The notes under the pieces: generated by a model
The model's database searches: none
What the model was told of the DNA's origin: nothing
Seen by the model: only the letters and a program-made list of their open reading frames with translations
Source: an uncultured Prevotellaceae bacterium
Lineage (GTDB): Bacteria; Bacteroidota; Bacteroidia; Bacteroidales; Bacteroidaceae
NCBI GenBank assembly: GCA_937877605.1
Contig: CALFJA010000033.1
Coordinates: 1 to 55,100, forward strand
DNA: 55,100 bases
Direction: 5' to 3'
Part shown: positions 34,417-43,407 of the stretch, in pieces
How positions within the stretch are numbered: the stretch's first letter is position 1
How the letters are laid out: every line of letters starts with the position of its first letter
Translations under genes and position numbers: made by a program

Positions 34417-34467
34417 CGCCCCGTTTCCCAAACGACCAAACGACCAATATCCCAAACCACCAACCCC
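34417..34467 (+). repeat. 50-bp dispersed repeat, copy 1, forming the pyk leader
   Basis: Begins CGCCCCGTTTCCCAAACGAC and ends ATATCCCAAACCACCAACCCC, with internal ACGACCAA units. The first 50 bases match the reverse complement of 40017-40066 with one mismatch. It ends 2 bp before the pyk ATG, so it is transcribed as the 5' untranslated region. Confidence 0.9.
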
Positions 34468-34469
34468 AG

Positions 34470-35924
34470 ATGAAGAAGACCAAGATAGTATGTACCATCA
34501 GCGACTTCCGCAGCGACCCTGATTTCCTGCGGCAGTTGTTCTTTGCCGGAATGAATGTGGTGCGCATCAATACCGCACATGCCGACGAGCAGGGCATCCG
34601 GAAAATCGTGAAAAATGTCAGGGAGGTATCATCCCATATCGCCATCATGCTCGATACGAAGGGTCCCGAGGTGCGAACCACCTTCACACCCGAGCCCATA
34701 CAGTTCCGACTTGGCGAGCGTGTGGTGGTTAGCGGCGACCCGGACAAGGAGACAACCCACGACGAAATCCACCTGTCCTACCGCGACATTGCCAAGAACC
34801 TCAAGGTGGGCGACGAACTGCTGTTCGACGACGGCGAGATAGACCTCAAGATAATCGAGAACAACGGCATCACGCTTGTGGGTGAGGTGCAGAACGATGG
34901 TGTGCTGGGTTCGCGCAAGAGCGTGAATGCCCCGGGCGAACACATCGACTTGCCGGCCGTCACCGAGCGCGACAGGCAAAACATCCTGCTGGCCGTTGAG
35001 CTCGACATCGACTTCATTGCCCACTCGTTCGTGCGCTCGGCGGCCGATGTGCGCGAGGTACAACGCATCCTTGACGAGCACGGGAGCGACATAAAAATCA
35101 TCTCGAAGATTGAAAATCAGGAGGGCGTGGACAACATCCATGAAATTATCGACGCCTGCTACGGCATCATGATAGCCCGTGGCGACCTCGGAATAGAGGT
35201 GCCACAGGAGAAGATTCCCGGCATCCAGCGCCAGCTCATCCGCGAGTGCGTACTCCGGAAAAAGCCCGTCATCGTGGCCACACAGATGCTCCACAGCATG
35301 ATTCGCTATCCGCGTCCCACCCGTGCCGAGGTGACCGACATTGCCAATGCCATCTATTCCAACACCGACGCCTTGATGCTCAGCGGCGAAACCGCCAACG
35401 GCAAGTACCCCCTGGAGGCTGTCCGTACCATGGCTTCCATTGCCGAGCAAGCCGAGAAAGACCGCCTGGAGCAATTGGGATTCGGCATTCCGCTGGACAA
35501 GAACTGCTCACAGAAGGAATTCCTTGCCCACAGCGCCATCGACGCTACCCGTCGTCTGGGCGTGGCCGGCATCATTGCCGACAGCGAAACCGGCGAGATT
35601 GTACGCATGCTGGCGGCCTTCCGTGGCCCCACTCCCATCCTGGCCATCTGCTACCGCGAGAAAACCCACCGCCTGCTCAACCTCAGCTACGGTGTCATTC
35701 CCATCTACCAGCACAAGCACCTCTCATCGGCCTATATGTTTACGGCTGCCCTGCGCATGCTGAAACAGAAGGGATATGTCACCATGGACGACAAGATTGC
35801 CTATCTCAGCGGCAACCTCGGACTGGAGGCGGGTACCACATTCCTTGAAATTAATCCTGTCCGTAAGGTTTTTGAGAACATTGATGTGTTCCATTTGCCC
35901 TACAGAGACGACCGCGTGGAATAA
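34470..35924 (+). CDS. pyk: Pyruvate kinase
   Basis: A 484-residue glycolytic enzyme converting phosphoenolpyruvate and ADP to pyruvate and ATP. It begins MKKTKIVCTISDFRSDPDFL, a variant of the usual TKIVCTIGPAS start. The substrate block AGMNVVRINTAHA, DTKGPEVRT, ISKIENQEGVDNIHEI, ARGDLGIEVP and the MLHSMIRYPRPTRAEVTDIANA signature are all present, with the effector domain behind (LSGETANGKYPLEAV onward). Its leader is a dispersed repeat, and a strong terminator follows. Confidence 0.96.
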   Translation: MKKTKIVCTISDFRSDPDFLRQLFFAGMNVVRINTAHADEQGIRKIVKNVREVSSHIAIMLDTKGPEVRTTFTPEPIQFRLGERVVVSGDPDKETTHDEIHLSYRDIAKNLKVGDELLFDDGEIDLKIIENNGITLVGEVQNDGVLGSRKSVNAPGEHIDLPAVTERDRQNILLAVELDIDFIAHSFVRSAADVREVQRILDEHGSDIKIISKIENQEGVDNIHEIIDACYGIMIARGDLGIEVPQEKIPGIQRQLIRECVLRKKPVIVATQMLHSMIRYPRPTRAEVTDIANAIYSNTDALMLSGETANGKYPLEAVRTMASIAEQAEKDRLEQLGFGIPLDKNCSQKEFLAHSAIDATRRLGVAGIIADSETGEIVRMLAAFRGPTPILAICYREKTHRLLNLSYGVIPIYQHKHLSSAYMFTAALRMLKQKGYVTMDDKIAYLSGNLGLEAGTTFLEINPVRKVFENIDVFHLPYRDDRVE

Positions 35925-35956
35925 TTTCTCACGGACGGACGAAAACCTTTGGAAAA

Positions 35957-35996
35957 TAAAAGCGGGTTCCTGCTGTCATGGCAGGAACCCGCTTTT
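35957..35996. terminator. Bidirectional terminator after pyk
   Basis: A 15-bp perfect stem AAAGCGGGTTCCTGC (35959-35973) with GCAGGAACCCGCTTT (35981-35995) and a 7-nt loop. It is shared with the converging gene ending at 36015. Confidence 0.92.
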
Positions 35997-36014
35997 GCAA
36001 TGTGTGGAGGATAG

Positions 36015-36677
36015 TCAGCTTGGCAGTTCCCCTTTCTTCGGGTCCCTTCCCAATGGCCAAAGATGCTTCCCGGCATTTTCCTCGTCCGTATCCTCCGTAT
36101 CGGGAACATTTGCCAGCACCTCATGAAGTTCCGACATGAACTGGTTTTTGGTATGGAAAAGGTCTTCCAATACGGCATGGAGATAGTTTTCTATTTTGGG
36201 TATTTCGGGAATGAACAGTATGGTCTTGCCGCAGTGCAGGTGGAAACAATCGTTTTCTTTATTGATTGAATAGGACACAACGGTGTCTATGGTTCTTCTG
36301 TTGTAGTCGTTCACGGCCTCCTTTGCAGCGACAATGGCTTCCGTGTTGTCCATTGGCAATGTATGGAAATACGGGAGAACCGGATTTACATAGGCAGAAC
36401 TCTCTGAAGCATATATCAGGAAGTCTACTCCTTGATAGGTAATGAGGAAACAGTTCTCGTTTTCCTTATGAATTTCGTAGCCGATACCCATCTTTTCCAG
36501 TGTCTTGAGCATCAGTTCCCTTGAATTGAACGGCGATTCCTGTCCCTTGCCTTCATGGTACTCCTCCAGTTGGAGTTCCAGTTCTTTGACTTGTCTTTTA
36601 GCATCGCGCAGGTCTTTCCAGAACCAGAGAATGACCATAGTGGGCAGAATGCCGATTACAATCATGGTTTCAATCAT
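36015..36677 (-). CDS. Membrane-anchored protein of unknown function (YbjN-like fold possible)
   Basis: A 220-residue protein with one N-terminal helix (ETMIVIGILPTMVILWFW), a short coiled coil (KDLRDAKRQVKELELQLEEY) and a domain from about residue 50 (LMLKTLEKMGIGYEIHKENE then CFLITYQGVDFLIYASE) whose alternating strands resemble YbjN/type III chaperone-like folds; that likeness is by eye only. It ends with an acidic region and GRDPKKGELPS. It lies 41 bp after the transglutaminase-like gene and may be cotranscribed. Confidence 0.7.
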   Translation of the reverse strand: MIETMIVIGILPTMVILWFWKDLRDAKRQVKELELQLEEYHEGKGQESPFNSRELMLKTLEKMGIGYEIHKENENCFLITYQGVDFLIYASESSAYVNPVLPYFHTLPMDNTEAIVAAKEAVNDYNRRTIDTVVSYSINKENDCFHLHCGKTILFIPEIPKIENYLHAVLEDLFHTKNQFMSELHEVLANVPDTEDTDEENAGKHLWPLGRDPKKGELPS

Positions 36678-36718
36678 AACTTACTACCTTTTCAAATTAC
36701 AATCCTGTTAAAGTCTGT

Positions 36719-39310
36719 TCATTGGTTCAGCCGAAGGCTGGTTTTGAGGAGTTGTTCGCCCAGTCCGATGGTGTAGCCCTCGGAACAGAACACCACACGG
36801 TTGAAGGTGTCGGCAATGAGAAACAGCGGCAGTTGTCCGTTGCCCTGCAGTTTCATTTGCTTGGCAATCTGTCGCCGGATGCTGCCGTCGGTGTCGATGC
36901 CCGTCAGGATGTTGGCAGGCAACTGACCGAAATTCTCATGCTGGAACAATTGCCGTTCCTCCTCGTTCTCGAACAAGAGGAGCAGCGGCCTTCCCCATTT
37001 GTCAATCTCGCTGCTGACCTTGCAGATGTCGCTCAGGGCGTGGTTGGTGGGCTCCTGTCCCATGCCTACGATGCCTACGACGAAGTAACCGCGGCCGGTC
37101 TGGGAGAGAATGCTCACCGTTTCGCTCCCCTTCCTGAAGCGCGATTCACTGTCGAAGGTCCCGATAACGGCCACCTGGTCGTTGGCCGGCCGTGGACTCA
37201 ACTCCAACAGTGTGGTTTCGCCCGGACGGATACCAAACTCCTCGGTGGTGGCCAGCACGCTGCCGTTGGCCAGCCGAGTGCCGGTCACGAGCAGATAGTT
37301 GCCCTCGTCCAGTTCAACTCCGTTCTTGAAGGTGTTGCTCCATGCTGTTCCGCCGCCCATGTCCACCTCGCCCTCGTCGTAGGTAAGCAGCACGGGGCGC
37401 CCGTCTTCGATGCGACTGATGGTGAAGTGAGTGTAATATTTGGCATCATCGATGAACTTTGTCGGTGTGAACGAGAGCAACAACTGCCCTTTCGGCTTTG
37501 TTGTCGACAGTTGTTTGTTGAAGTCCACATCCTTCCACTCACCCTTTTCACGGTATTGCAACTTGCCGGTGACCACATCCTTGCGGGCTTCTATGCCGAA
37601 GGTACGGGCCATGTCGACGAACAGGATGGCACGGGAACGGGTGTCGGTCATCCGGTATTCCAATGCGCCCACAGGGGTCTGTGCAATCCGCAGTGCCTTG
37701 GTGTCGGGGTTGATGCGGATGTTCCGGCCGATGTATTCAACCAATCGTTGCGGTTGGCGACGGAAAGCCGCTTTCTCTTTGTCGGCGAACTTGTTTTCGA
37801 TAAATTTGCGAAAGGGTCGGATGAGCATTTCGTCCTCTACGCGGGGACAGACCTCGTCGGATGCGGAAAGCATCACATCATCGAGCATCTGGCGGTCTAT
37901 GTCGCGCAAGTCTTTGGTAGACAGACTGTTAAGAATCTTTAGTGCACGTTCCTGCAGCAGGTAGTTATCGTCGGTGAATGCCTTGATGGTCATCCAGTTC
38001 CCGCGTGCCTTTTCCAGCAGCAATGCTGTTTCTGGTGCCACTTCCGGATGATCCGCAGTGCGGAAGAAGGTAGCCTCGTAGGCCTTCCGGATGCTGTCTT
38101 CCCGTGCAAGCCGCCGTTTGTTCTGCCGTTGCTGTTCCTCCGTCACCTCGGGCATGTTCCTTTTGCCTGTCGGTGGATGTACATCGAGGGTGCCGGCAGG
38201 GTGCAGTCCGGCTGTCAGCACCAGTTCCACGCACTTGTCTTTGCCGAACGAAGCCTTGCGGTAGCCGTACTTCCCGTCTTTCGAAGCCCACACCAGCAAG
38301 TCGCCCAGCCCTGCCGTGAGGAAGGTGCGGCCTTCGTTGTCGGTGTATTTCGTCACGGCAGTGTAGAACTCGGCATAGTTGTAGATTTTGAATTCCACCC
38401 GTGCATTTTCCACGGGATGCTCTTCTTCGTCAACAATGCGGAAGTCCACGCGTGCCGTGTCGGCATAGTTGCCAATCAGGTTTATCTCGGTGAAGTTGTT
38501 GGCTTTGAGCACCACCTCCTCAGGGCCATTGTAGTTGCCGAAAGCCCTGGTGTGCATCAGCATGGCACGGGAGGCCGGTTCGTTGAACCATCCCAGGTTC
38601 AGGACGGCTTCCGGCTCGCAGGCTCCGAGGAAAAACCACTGCCCGTCGGCCCAGGCTTCCACCCAGGCATGGTTATCGTCGGTGTGAGCCCAGCGCGGGG
38701 TGTAGACCTGTCTTGCCGGAATGCCCACGGCACGGAGGGCTGCCACGGTGAAGGTACTTTCCTCGCCGCACCTGCCGATGGCATTTTTCATGCACGCCAG
38801 TGGTGAGAGTGTACGGGCGTCGCTGGGCTGATAGGTGACATGCTCATGGCACCAGTGGTTTACCTCCAGGATGGCTTCCTGCATGGTGAGTCCTTCAATG
38901 CGGTCTTTCAGTTCGTCGAAAAGCACTGTGCGTGCCTCGTCCAGGTTCTCGTTGTTCACGCGCAGCGGTAGCACGAAATGGCGGAAGAGTAGCGTCGGCA
39001 CCTGTTTGCTCCACGGCAGCACTGCCTGCGACTGGAGGGTGGCGCGTACCTGGCGTAGATAGTATTCGGCACTGTAGTCGGTCAGGTCGGCCAGGGGCAT
39101 GTAGGCATAGAGGAAGTGAAGGGCATCCAACTCTTCTTCAGAAGGCTTGCCTGTGAGTTTTTCCAGCAGTTGCCGTCCCATGAGTTCTTCTCTTGCTTGG
39201 AAATCGTGTCGTGTCTGTATGCGTTCTGCTTCCGTTTCGAACACGGCAGACTGTGCCCATGCAGCACATGAGTAAATCAAAAGCAGCATGGGAAAGACGA
39301 ATCTTCTCAT
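36719..39310 (-). CDS. Exported transglutaminase-like protein
   Basis: An 863-residue protein with signal peptide MRRFVFPMLLLIYSCAAWAQ. The transglutaminase core has catalytic Cys181 in AIGRCGEESTFTVAALRAVG and His214 in DDNHAWVEAW. The position where the third residue is normally Asp (VDPT-like) reads FFLGACEPE, so Asp is replaced by Cys/Glu. A region with Ig-like character (DFRIVDEEEHPVENARVEFK) follows, then a long C-terminal half without known motifs, ending near IGLGEQLLKTSLRLNQ. Such Bacteroidota proteins are probably periplasmic proteases or cross-linkers; the activity is unproven. The small exported protein gene precedes it by 15 bp. Confidence 0.85.
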   Translation of the reverse strand: MRRFVFPMLLLIYSCAAWAQSAVFETEAERIQTRHDFQAREELMGRQLLEKLTGKPSEEELDALHFLYAYMPLADLTDYSAEYYLRQVRATLQSQAVLPWSKQVPTLLFRHFVLPLRVNNENLDEARTVLFDELKDRIEGLTMQEAILEVNHWCHEHVTYQPSDARTLSPLACMKNAIGRCGEESTFTVAALRAVGIPARQVYTPRWAHTDDNHAWVEAWADGQWFFLGACEPEAVLNLGWFNEPASRAMLMHTRAFGNYNGPEEVVLKANNFTEINLIGNYADTARVDFRIVDEEEHPVENARVEFKIYNYAEFYTAVTKYTDNEGRTFLTAGLGDLLVWASKDGKYGYRKASFGKDKCVELVLTAGLHPAGTLDVHPPTGKRNMPEVTEEQQRQNKRRLAREDSIRKAYEATFFRTADHPEVAPETALLLEKARGNWMTIKAFTDDNYLLQERALKILNSLSTKDLRDIDRQMLDDVMLSASDEVCPRVEDEMLIRPFRKFIENKFADKEKAAFRRQPQRLVEYIGRNIRINPDTKALRIAQTPVGALEYRMTDTRSRAILFVDMARTFGIEARKDVVTGKLQYREKGEWKDVDFNKQLSTTKPKGQLLLSFTPTKFIDDAKYYTHFTISRIEDGRPVLLTYDEGEVDMGGGTAWSNTFKNGVELDEGNYLLVTGTRLANGSVLATTEEFGIRPGETTLLELSPRPANDQVAVIGTFDSESRFRKGSETVSILSQTGRGYFVVGIVGMGQEPTNHALSDICKVSSEIDKWGRPLLLLFENEEERQLFQHENFGQLPANILTGIDTDGSIRRQIAKQMKLQGNGQLPLFLIADTFNRVVFCSEGYTIGLGEQLLKTSLRLNQ

Positions 39311-39325
39311 TGCGGATAGGGAGGC

Positions 39326-39829
39326 TTATTTTTTGTTCTGTCGGTTGGCGATGGCACGCAGGAAGCGTTCGATGGAATTGTAGGCTTGTACGGCCTTTGC
39401 CTTGGGCGAGTGCGTGAACCATCGGGCATTCACCTTGCTCCCGTCGGAGAACTCCATGTAGATGCGATAGGTTGTTCCGCCGCACATGCCCTCTTCCGCA
39501 TTGTAGCCATTCAGTTCTTTCACATTCAGTTGTTCGAGCATTTTTGCAAGTTGGCTTTGGTCTTCCACCGTGGCAGGGTACTCCTTCTTTTTGCTGCTTG
39601 AGCCTCGGTCCTCATAGTACTCAACATGGATGGAGTCCGGTTTGTCGGCAATGAAGGCATAATAGGAGTATCTGATTTCACCTACGGGAAGCCCGTGATA
39701 CGTTTCGGAGCAGCTGCAGTAGATTAGTTTCGCGTCTCCTTTTGACGGTTTTTCGCATGAGGTGGCATCTTGTGCATGTCCAATCAGGAATGCAATTGCC
39801 AGTGAAAGCATTGTCATCAGTCTTTTCAT
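39326..39829 (-). CDS. Small exported protein, function unknown
   Basis: From the ATG at 39829 the product is 167 residues with signal peptide MKRLMTMLSLAIAFLIGHAQ. The mature part has five cysteines, including LIYCSCSETY and EEGMCGGTTY, which could form disulfides in the periplasm, and strand-like DKPDSIHVEYYEDRG and RIYMEFSDGSKVNARWF. The start is chosen for the signal peptide. It is 15 bp upstream of the transglutaminase-like gene and likely cotranscribed. I do not recognise the family. Confidence 0.75.
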   Translation of the reverse strand: MKRLMTMLSLAIAFLIGHAQDATSCEKPSKGDAKLIYCSCSETYHGLPVGEIRYSYYAFIADKPDSIHVEYYEDRGSSSKKKEYPATVEDQSQLAKMLEQLNVKELNGYNAEEGMCGGTTYRIYMEFSDGSKVNARWFTHSPKAKAVQAYNSIERFLRAIANRQNKK

Positions 39830-40016
39830 TGTTGGAAAATTATGGGTGTAATACAAAGGTTTTGCGGAGTACTTACTGTAAGTGCTTCATCGTTCTTGGC
39901 TCCATTCTATCGAGCAATCCGCTCTCAATCAGCGTATAGGCTTTTTTCTTGTTTTGCCTGTCAATGCTGTTATTGCAAGAAGTAAACCAATTAAGGAATT
40001 TATGGGCACGATAGTT

Positions 40017-40066
40017 GGGTTGGTGGTTTGGGATATTGGTCGTTTGGTCGTTTGGGGAACGGGGCG
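40017..40066 (-). repeat. 50-bp dispersed repeat, copy 2, inverted
   Basis: Begins GGGTTGGTGGTTTGGGATAT on the plus strand. It is the reverse complement of 34417-34466 with one mismatch. The two copies bracket pyk, the YbjN-like gene, the transglutaminase gene and the small exported protein. A 12-bp fragment (GTTTGGTCGTTT) also occurs inside the TMEM43-like gene at about 47559-47570. The rest of the 287-bp gap 39830-40116 shows nothing I can support. Confidence 0.9.
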
Positions 40067-40116
40067 GATGATGAAATCTAATTGATGTTTTTATCCCACC
40101 TGACATGTTTGTTTAT

Positions 40117-41106
40117 TTATTTCCAGCGGACATCGTCGATGGTGAGCAGGGTGAGTTCGTCTTTTGAGAGGTTCCTGCTCTTGGCGAGCCTGTTGGCTTG
40201 CCGCTGGATGGATTTCTCGAAGATGTTACGCACGAAGCGGGCATTGCCGAAGTTGCGGTCCTTGTGGTTGAAGGCGTATTCGAAAAGCTTCTTAAGGTGG
40301 GCGGCTGCCTCGCTGTCGAGAGTGTATTGGTTCTTGCGGGCGTACATCAGGAAGATGTCGTAGAGTTCGTCGGGGGTATAGTCGGGGAAGTCGATGTACC
40401 GGTTGAAGCGTGACTGGAGTCCCGGGTTGGAGTCGATGAATCGTTTCATCTCGTTGGTGTAGCCTGCGATGATGACAACGAGTTTGTCACGGTCGTCTTC
40501 CATGCGCTTCAGCAGGGTGGAGATGGCTTCCTGGCCGTAGTCGCGCCCTCCCTCTTCGGGGACTAGGGCATAGGCTTCGTCGATAAAGAGTACGCCGTTG
40601 AGGGCAGAGTCGACGAGCGCATTGGTTTTCATGGCTGTCTGTCCCATGTATTCTGCCACAAGTCCGGAGCGGTCGGTCTCCACGGTGTGTCCTTTCTTGA
40701 GCACTCCGAGATCCTTATAAATTCTGGCAACGATGCGTGCCACGGTGGTTTTTCCCGTACCCGGGCTGCCGGTGAAGACGAGGTGGTAGGACATGTTGGG
40801 TGTCTTCAGGCCTTGTGCCTCGCGTTGCTTCTGTACTTTAACGAAGTTGGCGAGTGTACGAACTTCTTCCTTAACATTACCGAGGCCGATGAGTTCGTCA
40901 AGTTCCTTGTAGGGGTCACCTTCCAGCGGTTTGTTCACAACAATGCTGTCGGCCACCTGTTCGGTCTTTGCTTCCTGCTTGCCCTCTTCTGTTTCGTCGT
41001 CGCCCAGAAACATACCGATGATTCCAAGGAGGACGAAAAGTCCGAGGCATCCGATGGATGTAGCTCCACATCCCTTTAAGATTTTGTTTCCTACTTCTGA
41101 GTCCAT
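40117..41106 (-). CDS. Membrane-tethered AAA+ ATPase, CbxX/CfqX-SpoVK type
   Basis: A 329-residue protein. A single hydrophobic helix (about 16-35, ATSIGCLGLFVLLGIIGMFL) precedes an acidic linker and an AAA+ module: Walker A GSPGTGKTT (113-121), pore-loop-like EYMGQT (152-157), Walker B GVLFIDEAYAL (Asp176, Glu177), arginine finger in LQSRF (Arg233) and sensor 2 GNARFVRNIFEKS (Arg290). CbbX/SpoVK-type ATPases remodel protein partners as hexamers. Charges do not settle the topology: the residues after the helix are acidic, which would place the ATPase outside by the positive-inside rule, yet it needs ATP. Last gene of the seven-gene operon, 27 bp after its neighbour. Confidence 0.92.
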   Translation of the reverse strand: MDSEVGNKILKGCGATSIGCLGLFVLLGIIGMFLGDDETEEGKQEAKTEQVADSIVVNKPLEGDPYKELDELIGLGNVKEEVRTLANFVKVQKQREAQGLKTPNMSYHLVFTGSPGTGKTTVARIVARIYKDLGVLKKGHTVETDRSGLVAEYMGQTAMKTNALVDSALNGVLFIDEAYALVPEEGGRDYGQEAISTLLKRMEDDRDKLVVIIAGYTNEMKRFIDSNPGLQSRFNRYIDFPDYTPDELYDIFLMYARKNQYTLDSEAAAHLKKLFEYAFNHKDRNFGNARFVRNIFEKSIQRQANRLAKSRNLSKDELTLLTIDDVRWK

Positions 41107-41133
41107 AGGTTGTGAGGTTATGAGGTGATAGAA

Positions 41134-42609
41134 CTAGTTGTTTATTTCTTGCCAATAAATGGGATTGTTCTCTACTGGAGGCAAGGTTTCGATGTAGTGT
41201 TTGCCTTCTTCGCCACTGATTGGTTTCCCATCGCGTGTGCAGCGGTCCATTTCGCCATAGATTTCAAGTCCGGTGAACCGATGAACGATACGACTTTTGC
41301 TTATTTCGAAGACTTGCATGTAGATGGAAGGACCTCCGGAAGACCCTGAAATTTTCAGGTAACCGACACCGTCGCGTGACTGTGGGAACGAGGGGTGGAG
41401 GCGTTCGTTCTCTGTGGCGATGAGTTGGATATCTCCATTGCGGCGGATGAAGAAAGCACCGTGCTGGTCATCCTTGTCGCGCATCCACACTTCGGGATGG
41501 TCGTAATCGTCAGACAGATACAGATAGCAGTACTTCGTGAACTTATAGTTTTTGTTTTGCGACGGGTCAGCTTCAAAGTAGAGTTGCTGCATGCGTGCAA
41601 TGTCCTTCTTCCACAGGGGTACACTTTCATCGATGAGCACATGATAGCCCTCGTATTCTTGTCTGGCGAGTTTGTCGCCGTCGGCATACATCCTTCCGAC
41701 GGTGAGGCTCTCGGGTGCCCAATGCTTGAAGAAGAATTCAAAGCCGAGTGGTCCTTCAAATGCAACGATGTCGCTTTGGATGTATCGTCCCTCATCATCA
41801 ACATTCCATGTGGGGCCGTATTGGTCGTCGTAGTACCCTTCGACGGGGTAGGAGTAGACCTTGTCGCCATCGGTGATTACTTCGAGCGCCAATGCCTCTT
41901 TGTGTTTTTGACCGTATTCTGTCACGGTCTTGTAGACGCCCTTGAACTGCATCACACCATAGGAGTAGCGCTGATTCTTGCAAACCAGCAGCGAGTGTCC
42001 TGCTTTCATTTTGTATTCGTTTTCCAACTGGCGGATAACCTTGTTGGGTAACGGCGTGTTACCGCCGATGTCTTTCATCTCAATGAGTTTGTGGCTCTCC
42101 AGATAAGACGCTGTGGCGGCAATGTACATGCCCTGCACATCGCGCTTTTTGTCCTTGGCATCTGCAAAAGCATAGCGCAGTCCGGGCGAGGGGATGCCTG
42201 GCCTGCCATGCAGTTCGCCGCCATACATTATCTCTCCGTCCGGGTTCTTGACCAATTCGCCTGTGTATTTGATGTTGACGAACTTGTCGTCGATGAGCAT
42301 CTTGGTATATTGTGCCGCATGTTGCCGGAAACCTTCCTGCAACTCCCATGCCTGATGCGATTCATCGAAATAATCGGCATTGTCTTTTGTGCGTTTGGGC
42401 TCCTTGAGGTCGGTCCAGTAGACCATCTGCATGTTGTCTGGGCCGAGGGCATAGAGAAACATGGGTTTGGGTACTGTGTCTTGGGCAAGGGCTTCGACAC
42501 TGTCGGCAGCCAATGAGTCGGAATCGTCTTGTCCTGCCGTCTTTTCCTTGTTGGTGCACGACAGCATCGCGATGATGCATAGCATGGAAAAAAGGAGTAG
42601 TCTTTTCAT
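41134..42609 (-). CDS. Lipoprotein of unknown function (491 aa)
   Basis: Signal MKRLLLFSMLCIIAMLSC with lipobox AMLSC, then a flexible acidic linker (QDDSDSLAADSVEALAQDTV) and a large domain I do not recognise. It contains GGELHGRPGIPSPGLRYAFA, ALEVITDGDKVYSYPVEGYY and a strand-rich C-terminal region (VWMRDKDDQHGAFFIRRNGD; YLKISGSSGGPSIYMQVFEI). It lies 7 bp after the preceding gene and 27 bp before the AAA+ gene, so the ATPase and this lipoprotein are likely functionally linked. Placement in inner or outer membrane cannot be told. Confidence 0.8.
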   Translation of the reverse strand: MKRLLLFSMLCIIAMLSCTNKEKTAGQDDSDSLAADSVEALAQDTVPKPMFLYALGPDNMQMVYWTDLKEPKRTKDNADYFDESHQAWELQEGFRQHAAQYTKMLIDDKFVNIKYTGELVKNPDGEIMYGGELHGRPGIPSPGLRYAFADAKDKKRDVQGMYIAATASYLESHKLIEMKDIGGNTPLPNKVIRQLENEYKMKAGHSLLVCKNQRYSYGVMQFKGVYKTVTEYGQKHKEALALEVITDGDKVYSYPVEGYYDDQYGPTWNVDDEGRYIQSDIVAFEGPLGFEFFFKHWAPESLTVGRMYADGDKLARQEYEGYHVLIDESVPLWKKDIARMQQLYFEADPSQNKNYKFTKYCYLYLSDDYDHPEVWMRDKDDQHGAFFIRRNGDIQLIATENERLHPSFPQSRDGVGYLKISGSSGGPSIYMQVFEISKSRIVHRFTGLEIYGEMDRCTRDGKPISGEEGKHYIETLPPVENNPIYWQEINN

Positions 42610-42616
42610 AGTTTTT

Positions 42617-43387
42617 CTATTGTTTTATTTTTATATATACTCCGTCGAACGCAGTATTGGCACCGAAGCAGTTGAGGGTTTCCGGACCTGTGGTGGTGCG
42701 AAGTACGACGAATCGTTTGAAGAAGAAGGCTGCGAATCCGTAGCCGCATTCGTTCACATTGTCGTAATAGAAATAGTCGTGCGTCGCCTCACCCAGCACT
42801 GCCGGTCGGTTGGGTGCGCTCTTTCCTTCGGCAATGTTGGGATGCGCATTGGACACCTCGAAGTGAATTTTGTTCTTACCGGCACCGCGGAAGGTAACGG
42901 TTCCGCCCATCATGGCACCGTATCCAGGGTTCCATATTTGATAAGCGTATTCGCGTCCAATGTTCTGAGGGTCTTCATAGTCCAAATATTTCGGTACATT
43001 GACGGATGTACTAGTGCAGACCATGTTTCGTAAAAGGAATTCCTTGCCTGTCTTGGGATTTGTCCAAGAGCCTTCTTCCATGCATGGTCGGCCGCCATCT
43101 TCGCCAATCCGGAGATAGAGATGGCCGGTGATGGTGCCGTCGTCCTGATACTCGTTGAACACATATCCGTTTTCAAGTGCCTGTCCCACAATCAGTATGG
43201 GTGCGGGATGCTTGGCCTTGGGGTAGTATATCTCGCCAACGGCAATATCGTCGCCATTCACACAGAAAGAGATCTTAACGGGAATGCTGTTGCCTAATGT
43301 TCCTTCAAATTCATATTCGGCATCTACATCGGCATGCACCGCAAGGACAGCCAGGCATAGCAGCAAGCACAGTTGGAGTCGTTTCAT
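42617..43387 (-). CDS. Exported protein of unknown function (256 aa)
   Basis: Signal peptide MKRLQLCLLLCLAVLAVHAD followed by a strand-rich domain: EYEFEGTLGNSIPVKISFCV, VGEIYYPKAKHPAPILIVG, GTITGHLYLRIGEDGG and FHLEVSNAHPN-like segments, with VYIKIKQ at the end. The pattern of short strands suggests a beta-sandwich, but no family match is apparent. It is 20 bp after the DUF3828-like gene and 7 bp before the next lipoprotein. Confidence 0.78.
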   Translation of the reverse strand: MKRLQLCLLLCLAVLAVHADVDAEYEFEGTLGNSIPVKISFCVNGDDIAVGEIYYPKAKHPAPILIVGQALENGYVFNEYQDDGTITGHLYLRIGEDGGRPCMEEGSWTNPKTGKEFLLRNMVCTSTSVNVPKYLDYEDPQNIGREYAYQIWNPGYGAMMGGTVTFRGAGKNKIHFEVSNAHPNIAEGKSAPNRPAVLGEATHDYFYYDNVNECGYGFAAFFFKRFVVLRTTTGPETLNCFGANTAFDGVYIKIKQ

Positions 43388-43407
43388 CGGGTTATGATTT
43401 TATTATA

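Noticed and set aside
36722..37942. A plus-strand frame opposite the transglutaminase gene
   Set aside because: It is antisense to a protein with signal peptide and catalytic Cys/His; no independent start signal or family features.
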